Shown here: positions 1-21,143 of the stretch, piece by piece
How positions within the stretch are numbered: the stretch's first letter is position 1
Layout: each line of letters begins with the position of its first letter
Assembly: GCF_022662495.1 (NCBI RefSeq)
Contig: NZ_JAKPBU010000002.1
Location: forward strand, 1-64,000
Length of the DNA stretch: 64,000 bases
DNA from: Lysobacter sp. M2-1
Lineage (GTDB): Bacteria > Pseudomonadota > Gammaproteobacteria > Xanthomonadales > Xanthomonadaceae
Reading direction: 5' to 3'
Program-made: the position numbers and the translations under genes
The notes under the pieces: generated by a model
What the model saw: only the letters and a program-made list of their open reading frames with translations
The model's database searches: none
What the model was told of the DNA's origin: nothing

Positions 1-1191
<1,191 letters not shown>

Positions 1192-1302
1192 GCCTGCGGC
1201 GGCGGAAACGCCGCTGCATCGAGCGCGAACGGCGGGCCGCCTGGCGGTCCGCCTTCGCCGTCTTGAGGAAACACCGACTTTGAGGCCCGAGGTTCCGGAT
1301 AC

Positions 1303-1378
<76 letters not shown>

Positions 1379-1465
1379 ATCCTGCGGATCTCGCCGCAAC
1401 CGCCCGCAGTTTCCATATGCGGACTTTCCACGGACAAGCAGTTTCAATCTGGGTTCTTTAACGAC

Positions 1466-1849
1466 GTGAATTCCAAGGTCGTACAAACCAAGCACGGCGC
1501 GTCCGGCGGCGACATCGCGAAGTATGCGTTGGCGCTGTTGCTGGTGGGGGCAGGCGTGTTCGCCTTCTACTGGTTCGCCAACCAGTGGCCCACGCCGGTG
1601 CGCGTGCTGGCCGTCTTTGGCGGCCTGGTGCTGGGCGCGGTGGTGTTCCTGACTACCGCCAAGGGCGCGCAGACGCGCGAATTCCTCGGCGAATCGCGTT
1701 TTGAGCTGCGCAAGGTGGTCTGGCCGACGCGCCAGGAAGCGTTGCGCACGACCTGGGTCGTGATCGCGGTGGTGATCATCATCAGCCTGATCCTGGCGCT
1801 GTTCGACGTGATCATCCAGTGGGCGGTCAAATTCCTGCTGGGGCAGTAA
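1466..1849 (+). CDS. secE: Preprotein translocase subunit SecE
   Basis: SecE clamps SecY in the inner-membrane SecYEG channel. The product is about 127 residues. It has hydrophobic segments in the N-terminal half, then the conserved amphipathic stretch ending in RKVVWPTRQEA, then a final membrane span, matching the longer gammaproteobacterial form. I chose the GTG at 1466, giving MNSKVVQTKH, because relatives begin MNSK. The open frame extends upstream into the tRNA and that part is not SecE-like. No strong Shine-Dalgarno precedes this GTG. nusG starts 9 bp after the stop, so the two are co-transcribed. Confidence 0.93.
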   Translation: MNSKVVQTKHGASGGDIAKYALALLLVGAGVFAFYWFANQWPTPVRVLAVFGGLVLGAVVFLTTAKGAQTREFLGESRFELRKVVWPTRQEALRTTWVVIAVVIIISLILALFDVIIQWAVKFLLGQ

Positions 1850-1858
1850 CGGACGGAT

Positions 1859-2452
1859 ATGGAAACGCAGACGAACGAAAGCAATTCCAATGCCGGCAAG
1901 CGCTGGTACGTGGTGCATGCCTACTCGGGCTTCGAGAAGTCGGTAGCGCAGGCGCTGCGCGACCGGATCGCGCGCACCGGCATGCAGGACCGCTTCGGCG
2001 ACGTGATGGTGCCGACCGAGGAAGTGGTGGAGATGCGCTCCGGCCAGAAGCGCCGTTCCGAGCGCAAGTTCTTCCCTGGCTACGTGCTGGTGCAGATCGC
2101 CACGCACGAGGAAGCCGGCATTCCGCGGATGGACAGCGAGAGCTGGCACCTGGTCAAGGAAACGCCGAAGGTGATGGGCTTCATCGGCGGCACCGCGGAC
2201 AAGCCGTTGCCGATCCGCGACGACGAGGCCGACGCGATCCTGCAGCGCGTGCAGGAAGGCGTGGAGAAGCCGCGTCCCAAGGTGCTGTTCGAGCCGGGCC
2301 AGATGGTGCGCGTCACCGACGGCCCGTTCAACGACTTCAACGGCGTGGTCGAGGAAGTCAATTACGAAAAGAGCCGCCTGCGGGTGGCGGTGCTGATCTT
2401 CGGGCGCTCCACGCCCGTGGAACTGGAATTCGGCCAGGTCGAGAAGGCCTGA
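1859..2452 (+). CDS. nusG: Transcription termination/antitermination factor NusG
   Basis: NusG binds RNA polymerase, suppresses pausing, and links it to Rho or to the leading ribosome. The 197-residue product has the NGN domain opening [14 protein letters not shown] near residues 14-27. A C-terminal KOW domain follows, with the motif [17 protein letters not shown]. It is slightly longer than E. coli NusG (181 residues), mainly through a short polar N-terminal extension. It lies 9 bp after secE. An 85-bp leader separates it from rplK. Confidence 0.98.
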   Translation: METQTNESNSNAGKRWYVVHAYSGFEKSVAQALRDRIARTGMQDRFGDVMVPTEEVVEMRSGQKRRSERKFFPGYVLVQIATHEEAGIPRMDSESWHLVKETPKVMGFIGGTADKPLPIRDDEADAILQRVQEGVEKPRPKVLFEPGQMVRVTDGPFNDFNGVVEEVNYEKSRLRVAVLIFGRSTPVELEFGQVEKA

Positions 2453-2537
2453 CCGCGAAACATCGCCGGCGCGAGTGGTTCGTGCCGGCCAATGACGCGA
2501 GGAGCCGCAAGGCGCTTGCACTCGCAGGAGTAGAGCA
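2453..2537 (+). promoter_or_regulatory. rplK leader with hairpin, possible L1 control site
   Basis: The spacer holds a hairpin with arms GCCGGC at 2465-2470 and 2484-2489, followed by the ribosome-binding sequence of rplK. In many bacteria L1 represses rplKA by binding a structure just upstream of rplK. The position fits, but I could not verify the L1-specific loop pattern, so this is an inference. Confidence 0.3.
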
Positions 2538-2966
2538 ATGGCAAAGAAAGTCGTCGGTTACATCAAGCTGCAGGTGAAAGCCGGGCAGGCGAATCCTTCG
2601 CCGCCGGTCGGTCCTGCCCTGGGCCAGCGCGGCCTGAACATCATGGAATTCTGCAAGGCGTTCAATGCCGCCACGCAGAAGCTGGAACCGGGTCTGCCGA
2701 TTCCGACCGTGATCACCGCGTACTCGGACCGTACCTTCACCTTCATCACCAAGACGCCGCCGGCGTCGATCCTGCTGAAGAAGGCGGTCGGCATCCAGTC
2801 CGGTTCCAAGCGTCCGAACACCGAGAAGGTGGGCAAGGTCACGCGCAAGCAGCTCGAGGACATCGCCAAGGCGAAAGAGCCCGACCTGACCGCGGCGGAC
2901 CTGGATGCAGCAGTGCGCACCATCGCGGGCTCCGCCCGTTCGATGGGCCTGACGGTGGAGGGCTGA
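2538..2966 (+). CDS. rplK: 50S ribosomal protein L11
   Basis: L11 forms the GTPase-associated centre with 23S rRNA helices 43-44 and is needed for stringent-factor sensing. The protein is 142 residues, the normal length. The N-terminal domain opens [20 protein letters not shown] and the rRNA-binding C-terminal domain ends RSMGLTVEG. rplA begins 4 bp after the stop codon, so translational coupling is likely. Confidence 0.99.
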   Translation: MAKKVVGYIKLQVKAGQANPSPPVGPALGQRGLNIMEFCKAFNAATQKLEPGLPIPTVITAYSDRTFTFITKTPPASILLKKAVGIQSGSKRPNTEKVGKVTRKQLEDIAKAKEPDLTAADLDAAVRTIAGSARSMGLTVEG

Positions 2967-2970
2967 GGCC

Positions 2971-3669
2971 ATGGCACAGACCAAGCGACAGAAAGCGATC
3001 GTGGCCGCGGTTGAACCGGGCAAGGTCTATCCGATCGACGAGGCCCTGAAGATCGTGCAGGGCAACGTGAAGACCAAGTTCGTGGAGTCGGTGGACGTGG
3101 CCGTGCGCCTCGGCGTCGACGCCAAGAAGTCCGACCAGCAGGTGCGCGGCTCCACCGTGCTGCCCGCCGGCACCGGCAAGACCGTGCGCGTGGCGGTGTT
3201 CGCACCCGCAGGCGCCAAGGCCGACGAGGCCCTGGCCGCCGGTGCCGAAGCCGTGGGCATGGACGACCTGGCCGAGAAGATGCAGGCCGGCGACCTGAAC
3301 TACGACGTGGTCATCGCCACGCCGGATGCGATGCGCGTGGTCGGCAAGCTCGGCCAGGTGCTCGGTCCTCGCGGGCTGATGCCGAACCCGAAGGTGGGCA
3401 CCGTGTCGCCGAACCCGGCCGAAGCGGTCAAGAACGCCAAGGGCGGCCAGGTGCGTTACCGCACCGACAAGGCCGGCATCATCCACTGCACCATCGGCAA
3501 GGCCGACTTCGAAGCCGGCAAGCTCAAGGACAACCTGCAGGCGCTGCTGCTCGACCTGATCAAGGCCAAGCCGGCCACGGCCAAGGGCACTTATCTGCAG
3601 AAGATCTCGGTCAGCTCGACCATGGGACCCGGCGTCACCGTGGACCAGTCGTCGCTGGCATTGAAATAA
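2971..3669 (+). CDS. rplA: 50S ribosomal protein L1
   Basis: L1 forms the mobile stalk at the E site and in many bacteria represses its own operon. The 232-residue length is standard. The signature [18 protein letters not shown] occurs in the central domain. The gene follows rplK by 4 bp. Downstream is a 477-bp spacer containing tandem repeats before rplJ, which suggests a transcription boundary. Confidence 0.99.
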   Translation: MAQTKRQKAIVAAVEPGKVYPIDEALKIVQGNVKTKFVESVDVAVRLGVDAKKSDQQVRGSTVLPAGTGKTVRVAVFAPAGAKADEALAAGAEAVGMDDLAEKMQAGDLNYDVVIATPDAMRVVGKLGQVLGPRGLMPNPKVGTVSPNPAEAVKNAKGGQVRYRTDKAGIIHCTIGKADFEAGKLKDNLQALLLDLIKAKPATAKGTYLQKISVSSTMGPGVTVDQSSLALK

Positions 3670-4146
3670 CAGGAACTAGTGATCAGGAACTAGGAACTAG
3701 AGAAACACCCATCACTAGTTTCTAGTTTCCACCTACTGGTTCCTGGCTTTTTGAGGGCATCGCCAAGGCATCTGCCGGACGCGAGCGCCGTCAAAGACCG
3801 CAGGCGCGGTGCGTGGAAGGTTCGACGACGGGCACGGAGGCTCGCTTGGCAAGGAATCGCCGTCGGATCCGACACCGCTGCTTAAGCCGCAAGGGCCTGC
3901 GTAGATGGTTGCCGACCCTCCAGTGATTTCGCTACACCTGGAAACGGCCACCGCAAGGGCATCGCGTCGCAAGACCCGGTGCCCCGGCAGCGAAGGACTC
4001 GCCGCCGACCTGGTTCCACTTCCGGCGCGGATGCCGGAATTGGTGTTGAAGCAATGTCGTCGGTCGTTGGAATGCGGATCGTTCCGCAACAACCCGGTCA
4101 TCAATGGCCGGCCTTCCATCTTCCGCCGATCATTCGAGGTAATGCA
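3670..4146 (+). other. 477-bp rplA-rplJ spacer and rplJ leader
   Basis: No credible gene is present. The first 80 bp are an AT-richer repeat block (described separately) ending in a run of T at about 3748. The rest, about 390 bp, is GC-rich and probably contains the rplJ promoter and the L10-L12 autoregulatory leader known in many bacteria. I could not recognise the L10 kink-turn with certainty. Confidence 0.5.
3671..3752. repeat. Tandem GGAACTAG repeats with inverted counterpart
   Basis: GGAACTAG occurs three times, at 3672-3679, 3686-3693 and 3693-3700. A degenerate inverted version (CTAGTTTCTAGTTTCC, 3715-3730, then GGTTCCTGG) follows, with TTTTT just after it. The block can fold into an imperfect long hairpin followed by T, so it may end the rplKA transcript. 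Its base composition is clearly lower in GC than the neighbouring genes. Confidence 0.7.
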
Positions 4147-4671
4147 ATGGCTCTCAATCTGACCCAGAAGCAGGAAGTCGTTGCCGAACTGGCGGAGGTC
4201 GCCGGCAAGGCGCATTCGCTGGTCGCCGCGGAGTACGCGGGTTTGACAGTCGAGCAGCTGACCAGCCTTCGCAAGAAGGCGCGTCAGGAAGGCGTGTTCC
4301 TGAAAGTCGCAAAGAACACGCTGGTCTCGCGCGCAGTGGAGGGGACTGATTACGCCGTCATCGCAGACGAGCTGACCGGTCCGCTGCTGTACGCCTTCTC
4401 GAAGGAAGACCCGGGCGCCGCAGGACGCCTGATCAAGGAGTTCGCCAAGGCGAACGACAAGCTGAAGCCGCGACTGGTGTCGTTGGGCGGACAGAAGTAC
4501 CCAGGCTCCCATGTGGATGTCCTGGCGTCTCTGCCGACCCGCGACCAGGCGCTGTCGATGCTGCTCAGCGTCATGGTCCAGCCCGCCACCATGCTGGTGC
4601 GCCTGCTCTCCGAGCCGGCATCGCAGATCGCCCGCGTCACCAACGCGGTCGGCCAGCAGAAGGCCGCCTGA
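4147..4671 (+). CDS. rplJ: 50S ribosomal protein L10
   Basis: L10 anchors L7/L12 dimers to the ribosome stalk base. The product is 174 residues, with an rRNA-binding N-terminal domain ([19 protein letters not shown]) and the C-terminal helix that binds L7/L12. The open frame extends upstream to about 3979. The ATG at 4147 gives the family start, preceded by GAGGTAA, so the longer version was rejected. rplL follows after 84 bp. Confidence 0.98.
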   Translation: MALNLTQKQEVVAELAEVAGKAHSLVAAEYAGLTVEQLTSLRKKARQEGVFLKVAKNTLVSRAVEGTDYAVIADELTGPLLYAFSKEDPGAAGRLIKEFAKANDKLKPRLVSLGGQKYPGSHVDVLASLPTRDQALSMLLSVMVQPATMLVRLLSEPASQIARVTNAVGQQKAA

Positions 4672-4755
4672 CCGTCATTCGGCATACGAAATCCCAGCTT
4701 CAAGACAGTACTGCCTAACAGTCGTTTCCAATCTTAGATAACAGAGGTAATCACA

Positions 4756-5127
4756 ATGTCCCTTTCCAACGATCAGATCATCGAAGCGATCGCCGGCAAG
4801 TCCCTCATGGAAGTGATGGAACTGGTCAAGGCGATGGAAGAAAAGTTCGGCGTGTCCGCCGCCGCCCCGGTCGCCGTTGCCGCTGGTCCGGCCGCCGCCG
4901 CCGCCCCGGTCGAGGAGCAGACCGAGTTCGCCGTGGTGCTGAAGTCGGCCGGCGAGAAGAAGGTCGAGGTCATCAAGGTGGTCCGCGCGATCACTGGCCT
5001 GGGCCTGAAGGAAGCCAAGGACCTGACCGAGGCCGGTGGCACCGTGAAGGACGCCGTGTCGAAGGACGACGCCGCCAAGTTCAAGAAGGACCTGGAAGCC
5101 GCCGGCGCGACCGTCGAGGTCAAGTGA
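4756..5127 (+). CDS. rplL: 50S ribosomal protein L7/L12
   Basis: This is the multicopy stalk protein that recruits translational GTPases. The 123-residue protein has an N-terminal dimerisation domain, an Ala/Pro-rich hinge (residues about 35-53), and a C-terminal factor-binding domain with [21 protein letters not shown] 10-bp GC hairpin begins 10 bp after the stop. Confidence 0.99.
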   Translation: MSLSNDQIIEAIAGKSLMEVMELVKAMEEKFGVSAAAPVAVAAGPAAAAAPVEEQTEFAVVLKSAGEKKVEVIKVVRAITGLGLKEAKDLTEAGGTVKDAVSKDDAAKFKKDLEAAGATVEVK

Positions 5128-5137
5128 CGGTTTGCGG

Positions 5138-5160
5138 GCCCGGCGCCGCAGGCGCCGGGC
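5138..5160 (+). promoter_or_regulatory. 10-bp perfect hairpin after rplL
   Basis: Arms GCCCGGCGCC (5138-5147) and GGCGCCGGGC (5151-5160) enclose a GCA loop. No T-run follows, so it is not a standard intrinsic terminator. It may act as a partial attenuator or RNA-processing site ahead of rpoBC. Confidence 0.5.
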
Positions 5161-5170
5161 TCGCGCAGAT

Positions 5171-5274
5171 CGTCATCCCCGCAGGCGGGGATCAGGCGTT
5201 TTCGATTTTGATCCAAGGTTTATCCGAGCCATCAGCAACACGAACTACAGGATTCCTGCGCTCGCAGGATGACG
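5171..5274. repeat. MITE-like element with CGTCATCC termini
   Basis: The segment opens CGTCATCCCCGCAGGCGGGGAT and closes with GGATGACG, an 8-bp terminal inverted repeat. Each end also forms a local hairpin (CCCCGC/GCGGGG at the left, CCTGCG/CGCAGG at the right). The element at 18781-18871 has related ends. It has no coding capacity. It resembles dispersed extragenic repeats seen in this bacterial family. Confidence 0.6.
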
Positions 5275-5527
5275 AGCAAGACCCAAAGCCGGGGGCGCAA
5301 GCCTCCGGCCTTTGGCCGTTACTGAAGCCCAAGCAGTTGCAATACCTACAACCAGAGTCGGCAGTTGGAAGTAGCGGGAGAAGGCGTGCTGGTGCCGGCA
5401 ATACCAGCGACTTCCCACTGCCCGGTTTGGAAACAAGCCCCCCTGAGCGCACCAAGGCGTGCGCTCGCCCGGCAAGCATGAGCGCTTGCCGCGCTTCACC
5501 CGCGAAATCACGAGGCGCTAGTTCCCC

Positions 5528-9685
<4,158 letters not shown>

Positions 9686-9755
9686 GCCGGGTAGCGCGCG
9701 CGGCTAGACCGCGCGCCTGTCCGCGCCCTCATTGCCTTCGAACCGGAGAAATCAA

Positions 9756-13985
<4,230 letters not shown>

Positions 13986-14026
13986 GTCGCGATGACCCAG
14001 GCGGCCCAAGGGGTCGCCGCAGAACC

Positions 14027-14061
14027 CGAAATGAGGCGCAGGGAGCGCCTCGTGTTCGGCC
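14027..14061. repeat. Hairpin motif A, copy 1
   Basis: The element pairs CGAA (14027-14030) with TTCG (14055-14058) and GAGGCGC (14033-14039) with GCGCCTC (14045-14051) around an AGGGA loop. A second copy, matching at about 28 of 34 positions, lies at 18964-18997. It follows rpoC and lies upstream of the rpsL promoter. There is no T-run, so it is not a standard terminator. Confidence 0.5.
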
Positions 14062-14146
14062 CAGGAGGGGCGGGGAACCGCCGGGAGCGAAGGCTCCCGA
14101 CCGGTGGTTCGGGCTACGGCCCGGCCCCGGCGGCAACAGGTCCGCG

Positions 14147-14176
14147 TTGACGGTGATCGTCGGCGCGGGCTATACT
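14147..14176 (+). promoter_or_regulatory. Promoter of the str operon
   Basis: A -35 box TTGACG (14147-14152) and a -10 box TATACT (14171-14176) are separated by 18 bp, a good sigma-70 match. It lies about 95 bp upstream of rpsL. The predicted transcript begins near 14183 and opens with a hairpin AAGCAGG/CCTGCTT (14186-14192 and 14205-14211), followed by TAGTTTT. Confidence 0.6.
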
Positions 14177-14271
14177 TTTTCGTCTAAGCAGGCCGCAGTT
14201 GCGTCCTGCTTTAGTTTTCGTCGAATACGACCCGTGCAGGCTTCGGCCTCGAAACCAAGAACCCAAACCCG

Positions 14272-14646
14272 ATGGCAACGATCAACCAGCTGGTGCGCAA
14301 GCCGCGCAGCCCGGAAACCTACAAGAGCACGTCGCCCGCGCTCGCCAACTGCCCGCAGCGTCGTGGCGTGTGCACCCGCGTGTACACCACCACGCCGAAG
14401 AAGCCGAACTCGGCCCTGCGCAAGGTGGCGAAAGTGCGCCTGACCAACGGGTACGAGGTCATCTCGTACATCGGCGGCGAAGGCCACAACCTGCAGGAAC
14501 ACAGCGTGGTGCTGATCCGCGGCGGCCGCGTCAAGGACCTGCCGGGTGTGCGCTATCACACCGTGCGCGGTTCGCTCGATGCCGCCGGCGTGGCCAAGCG
14601 CCGCCAGGGCCGCTCCAAGTACGGCGCGAAGCGTCCGAAGTCCTGA
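14272..14646 (+). CDS. rpsL: 30S ribosomal protein S12
   Basis: S12 lies at the decoding centre. The 124-residue protein begins [15 protein letters not shown]. The streptomycin-resistance sites are wild type: [12 protein letters not shown] keeps the lysine equivalent to K43, and [17 protein letters not shown] keeps K88. It is the first gene of the str operon; rpsG follows after 70 bp. Confidence 0.99.
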   Translation: MATINQLVRKPRSPETYKSTSPALANCPQRRGVCTRVYTTTPKKPNSALRKVAKVRLTNGYEVISYIGGEGHNLQEHSVVLIRGGRVKDLPGVRYHTVRGSLDAAGVAKRRQGRSKYGAKRPKS

Positions 14647-14716
14647 TTCATGAAGACGGGCCCAGGCCCATCCCGGATTTGACGGCGGGCCAGGCCCGCC
14701 CTACGAGAGAAGCAAC

Positions 14717-15184
14717 ATGTCGCGTAAAGGCAATACCCCGCAGCGTTCGGTGCTGCCCGACCCGAAGCACGGCAGCGAGACCATCGCCCGCTTCATCAAC
14801 ATGGTCATGCAGAGCGGCAAGAAGTCGGTCGCCGAGAAGATCGTGTATGGCGCCATGGACACGATCGGCGAGAAGAATCCCAACGCGCTCGAACTGGTCG
14901 AGAAGGCGCTCAGCAATGTGTCGCCTGCGGTCGAGGTGAAGTCGCGTCGCGTCGGCGGCGCCACCTACCAGGTGCCGGTCGAAGTACGCGCTTCGCGGCG
15001 CATGGCGCTGGCGATGCGCTGGCTGATCGAGTCGGCCCGCAAGCGCGGCGAGAACTCGATGCCGCGCAAGCTCGCCGGCGAGCTGATCGACGCTTCCGAG
15101 AACCGCGGCGGCGCGATCAAGAAGCGCGAGGAAACCCACCGCATGGCCGAAGCCAACAAGGCCTTCGCGCACTACCGCTGGTAA
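14717..15184 (+). CDS. rpsG: 30S ribosomal protein S7
   Basis: S7 nucleates assembly of the 30S head and contacts E-site tRNA. The 155-residue protein begins [20 protein letters not shown] and has the signature [12 protein letters not shown]. The length matches the short S7 form. The 191-bp gap to fusA carries a GNRA-capped hairpin. Confidence 0.99.
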   Translation: MSRKGNTPQRSVLPDPKHGSETIARFINMVMQSGKKSVAEKIVYGAMDTIGEKNPNALELVEKALSNVSPAVEVKSRRVGGATYQVPVEVRASRRMALAMRWLIESARKRGENSMPRKLAGELIDASENRGGAIKKREETHRMAEANKAFAHYRW

Positions 15185-15271
15185 GACTGTCGGCGCGGGT
15201 CCGCTAAGCCCGCAAGGCGCAGAGACAAGCGCCATCGCAGCGGCTCCCTCCGGGACCACCGCCGCACCAGA

Positions 15272-15299
15272 CCGACGGCCGCCGAAAGGCGGCCATCGG
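15272..15299 (+). promoter_or_regulatory. GNRA-capped hairpin between rpsG and fusA
   Basis: GGCCGCC (15277-15283) and GGCGGCC (15288-15294) flank a GAAA tetraloop. The stem extends with CCGA/TCGG (15272-15275 and 15296-15299) across one C-A mismatch. No T-run follows. It could stabilise or process the str mRNA. In E. coli this gap hosts S7 translational control, but I cannot show that here. Confidence 0.45.
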
Positions 15300-15375
15300 C
15301 CATCCGGAACCCAGGTTCGCACAGGCAGGCACGCCACAGCGAACGCAGCTGCTCAAGAAGCAAAGAGAGATTACC

Positions 15376-17466
<2,091 letters not shown>

Positions 17467-17564
17467 GAGCCGGGATGCGGGAATCGGGATTCGAGATTCG
17501 CAACATAGCGAATCCCGCCTTTCCGAATCCCCAATCCCCAATCCCCAATCCCGGAGTTTTAGAA
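17467..17564. repeat. Short tandem repeats in the fusA-tuf2 spacer
   Basis: AATCCCC occurs in nearly four tandem copies (17526-17552). Upstream, GGGATTCG (17486-17493) is inverted as CGAATCCC (17509-17516), giving an 8-bp stem with a 15-nt loop. Such GGGAATC-type tandem runs are, as I recall, common between genes in Xanthomonadaceae. The tuf2 ribosome-binding sequence CGGAG lies just after the repeats. Confidence 0.7.
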
Positions 17565-18755
<1,191 letters not shown>

Positions 18756-18780
18756 CGGTCCGTCAGCCGCGCTAGTGGAT

Positions 18781-18871
18781 CGCCATCCCCCCGAAGGCGG
18801 GGATCCAGGGCCGTGCTGTGCCAGGCAATGGCAAAGCAACGTCCCGTAGGGGCCGCTTCGCGGGCATGACG
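18781..18871. repeat. MITE-like inverted-repeat element
   Basis: The left end CGCCATCCCCCCGAAG and the right end CTTCGCGGGCATGACG are inverted repeats matching at 13 of 16 positions. The left end also forms a local hairpin (CATCCCC..GGCGGGGATCC). The ends resemble those of the element at 5171-5274. It lies immediately upstream of the candidate S10 promoter. Confidence 0.6.
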
Positions 18872-18887
18872 AACAAGGTTGCGGGGG

Positions 18888-18917
18888 TTGCGAACAACCC
18901 CTGCAGCCCGCTAGAAT
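18888..18917 (+). promoter_or_regulatory. Candidate promoter of the S10 operon
   Basis: TTGCGA (18888-18893) and TAGAAT (18912-18917) are separated by 18 bp. It is the best sigma-70-like pair I found in the spacer before rpsJ. Confidence 0.45.
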
Positions 18918-18963
18918 GCTCAGCTCACTTCGCTGGATAGCCTTCTGGCCACCCGCGAAGCCG

Positions 18964-18997
18964 CGAAATGAGGGGCAGGATGCACCTCGTATTCGCC
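18964..18997. repeat. Hairpin motif A, copy 2
   Basis: This copy matches the element at 14027-14061 at about 28 of 34 positions. The outer CGAA/TTCG pairing and the core GAGG/CCTC pairing are kept, with one mismatch inside the stem. Unlike copy 1, it lies downstream of the predicted promoter, so it would be part of the S10 leader RNA. Confidence 0.5.
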
Positions 18998-19220
18998 AGA
19001 CAGGGAATCTTGTCGCGTGGCAGTGCCTCGTCCGTCCCGAAATTGGTTCGGGACATATCGGCGGGGTGTTTTGTCGCGTTCACGCATTCTCCGTCTGGGC
19101 GGGCCGGGCAATCGGTCTGCCTTTTGTTTTGGTCGTTAACGCAACACAAGTTATTGAATAACAAGGGGTTCCGCGCACCCAGCCGCGGAATCTGTCGCTC
19201 TTTCAACGAGGAATTCCGTC

Positions 19221-19532
19221 ATGGCGGACCAGAAAATCAGGATCCGGCTCAAGGCGTTCGATCATCGGCTGATCGACCGTTCCACGAGCGAGATCGTCGA
19301 AACGGCCAAGCGGACCGGCGCGCAGGTGCGCGGCCCGATCCCGCTGCCGACCAAGATCGAGCGTTACACCGTGCTGGTGTCGCCGCACGTCGACAAGGAC
19401 GCGCGCGACCAGTACGAGACCCGCACGCACAAGCGCGTGCTCGACATCGTGGACCCCAACGACAAGACCGTGGACGCGCTGATGAAGCTCGAGCTCGCGG
19501 CTGGCGTCGACGTCCAGATCAAGCTGACCTGA
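19221..19532 (+). CDS. rpsJ: 30S ribosomal protein S10
   Basis: S10 is a 30S head protein that also works as NusE in antitermination. The 103-residue protein reads [19 protein letters not shown] and has the signature [15 protein letters not shown]. It is the first gene of the S10 operon, preceded by AACGAGGAATTCCGTC. rplC follows after 10 bp. Confidence 0.99.
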   Translation: MADQKIRIRLKAFDHRLIDRSTSEIVETAKRTGAQVRGPIPLPTKIERYTVLVSPHVDKDARDQYETRTHKRVLDIVDPNDKTVDALMKLELAAGVDVQIKLT

Positions 19533-19542
19533 GGAGGCTGAC

Positions 19543-20199
19543 ATGAGTGCGAAGATCCATTCGCTCGGCATCGTCGGTCGCAAGGCCGGCATGAGCCGCC
19601 TCTTCACCGAGGACGGCAAGTCGGTTCCGGTGACCCTGATCGAGGCGACCCCGAACCGCATCACCCAGATCAAGACGGTCGCCACCGACGGCTATAGCGC
19701 CGTGCAGATTGCGGTCGGCAGCAAGCGCGCTGCGCTGGTCAACAAGCCGGAAACCGGCCACCTGGCCAAGGCCAAGGTGGAAGCGGGTCGGGGCCTGTGG
19801 GAACTGCGCGTGGCCGACGACAAGATCGGCGACTTCGAAGTGGGTGGCGAGATCAAGGCCGACATCTTCTCCGAAGGCCAGATCGTCGACGTCCAGGGCG
19901 TGACCAAGGGCAAGGGCTTCCAGGGCACGATCAAGCGCTGGAACTTCCGCATGGGCGACGCCACCCACGGCAACTCGCTCTCGCATCGCTCGCCGGGTTC
20001 GATCGGCCAGCGCCAGACCCCGGGGCGCGTGTTTCCGGGCAAGAAGATGGCCGGCCACATGGGCGCCGAAACCCAGACCACCCAGCGTCTGCAGGTGGTC
20101 AAGGTCGACGCCGAGCGTGGCCTGATCGCGATCCGCGGCGCGGTGCCGGGCGCACCGGGCGGCGACGTGATCGTGCGTCCGTCGAGCAAGGGAGTTTGA
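19543..20199 (+). CDS. rplC: 50S ribosomal protein L3
   Basis: L3 reaches toward the peptidyl-transferase centre and nucleates 50S assembly. The 218-residue protein has the [12 protein letters not shown] signature and the methylated-glutamine region [20 protein letters not shown]. It is preceded by GAGGAGGCTGAC. Its stop overlaps an upstream ATG of rplD by one base. Confidence 0.99.
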   Translation: MSAKIHSLGIVGRKAGMSRLFTEDGKSVPVTLIEATPNRITQIKTVATDGYSAVQIAVGSKRAALVNKPETGHLAKAKVEAGRGLWELRVADDKIGDFEVGGEIKADIFSEGQIVDVQGVTKGKGFQGTIKRWNFRMGDATHGNSLSHRSPGSIGQRQTPGRVFPGKKMAGHMGAETQTTQRLQVVKVDAERGLIAIRGAVPGAPGGDVIVRPSSKGV

Positions 20200-20201
20200 T
20201 G

Positions 20202-20807
20202 ATGGAACTTGCCATCAATAACAGCGCCAACAAGCTGTCGGTGTCCGACGCCGTGTTCGGCCGCGAATTCAGCGAAGACCTGGTCCACCAGGTCGTTGTC
20301 GCCTATCGCAATGCCGGTCGCGCCGGAACCAAGGCGCAGAAGACCCGTTCCGAAGTGAACGGCACCACCAAGAAGTCGAAGAAGCAGAAGGGCGGCGGCG
20401 CGCGTCATGGCGCGTTGACGGCGCCGATCTTCGTCGGCGGCGGCGTGACCTTCGCGGCCAAGCCGCGCAGCTTCGCGCAGAAGGTCAACCGCAAGATGTA
20501 CCGCGCGGCGATTTCGTCGATCCTGTCCGAGCTCAACCGCCAGGGTCGCCTGAAGGTGGTCGACGCGTTCGACGTGGACCAGACCAAGACGAGTGGCCTG
20601 GTCGCGAAGCTGAAGGATCTCGATCTCGGCCGTCGCCCACTGATCGTCACCGAAGAGGCTTCCGAGCACCTGTATCTGTCTGCGCGCAACCTTCCGTACG
20701 TGGAAGTGCGCGACGTGCAGGGCCTGGATCCGGTGTCTCTGGTCGGCGCCGACAGCGTGCTGATCACCACCGATGCGGTGAAGAAGATCGAGGAGTGGCT
20801 GGCATGA
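20202..20807 (+). CDS. rplD: 50S ribosomal protein L4
   Basis: L4 lines the peptide exit tunnel and in E. coli feeds back on the S10 operon. The 201-residue protein begins [20 protein letters not shown]. Two ATGs are adjacent (20199 and 20202). I chose the second because it is better spaced from AAGGGAG and matches the family start. The tunnel loop [11 protein letters not shown] is intact. The stop overlaps the rplW start in an ATGA. Confidence 0.97.
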   Translation: MELAINNSANKLSVSDAVFGREFSEDLVHQVVVAYRNAGRAGTKAQKTRSEVNGTTKKSKKQKGGGARHGALTAPIFVGGGVTFAAKPRSFAQKVNRKMYRAAISSILSELNRQGRLKVVDAFDVDQTKTSGLVAKLKDLDLGRRPLIVTEEASEHLYLSARNLPYVEVRDVQGLDPVSLVGADSVLITTDAVKKIEEWLA

Positions 20808-21133
20808 GCAAGCAAGTCAGCGCCGCAGGCAAGCCCGCGTCGGCGAACATCTACAACATCATCCGTGCCCCGCGCGTGTCGGAAAAGACCGCGCGCCTGC
20901 AGGAAGTCTCGAACCAATACGCGTTCGAAGTCGCGCGCGATGCCACCAAGGCCGACATCAAGGCGGCGATCGAACAGCTGTTCGACGTCAAGGTCGAATC
21001 GGTCAACGTGGTCAACGTGAAGGGAAAGGCGAAAGCCTTCCGCCAGCGCCAGGGTAGCCGCGGCAATTCGCGCAAGGCGTACGTGAAGCTGGCCGAAGGC
21101 CAGTCGATCGACGTCATGACGGCCAAGGTCTGA
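20804..21133 (+). CDS. rplW: 50S ribosomal protein L23
   Basis: L23 sits at the tunnel exit and docks trigger factor and SRP. The 109-residue product begins [20 protein letters not shown]. It is slightly longer than the E. coli protein at the N-terminus. The ATG overlaps the rplD stop codon (ATGA), indicating translational coupling. Confidence 0.97.
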   Translation: MSKQVSAAGKPASANIYNIIRAPRVSEKTARLQEVSNQYAFEVARDATKADIKAAIEQLFDVKVESVNVVNVKGKAKAFRQRQGSRGNSRKAYVKLAEGQSIDVMTAKV

Positions 21134-21143
21134 GGAACGTCCC

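Larger units (their letters stand above)
5128..5527 (+). other. 400-bp rplL-rpoB spacer with several hairpins
   Basis: No gene is seen. The spacer contains a perfect 10-bp hairpin (5138-5160), an inverted-repeat element (5171-5274), and two mutually exclusive hairpins: GCCGGGGG/CCTCCGGC at 5288-5309 and CGGCC/GGCCG at 5306-5318. In E. coli the rplL-rpoB gap holds an attenuator and an RNase III site that set the L12:beta ratio. A similar role is plausible here but is inferred. Confidence 0.6.
18756..19220 (+). other. 465-bp tuf2-rpsJ spacer: repeat, promoter and long leader
   Basis: There is no gene here. In order the spacer holds a MITE-like inverted repeat (18781-18871), a candidate promoter (18888-18917), hairpin motif A copy 2 (18964-18997), a perfect hairpin GTCCCGAA/TTCGGGAC (19034-19054), and a lower-GC stretch before the rpsJ ribosome-binding site. 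If the promoter is right, the S10 operon has a leader of about 295 nt, long enough for L4-type feedback control. Confidence 0.55.

Noticed and set aside
3671-3752. CRISPR-like short repeats
   Set aside because: The units are only 8 bp and partly overlapping, with no regular spacers and no cas genes.
4020-4146. Definite L10 leader structure upstream of rplJ
   Set aside because: The location is right, but I could not identify the conserved kink-turn, so only a general leader is annotated.
17526-17552. Tandem AATCCCC run as a CRISPR or origin iteron array
   Set aside because: The unit is too short and contiguous, and there is no initiator gene; it fits an intergenic minisatellite.
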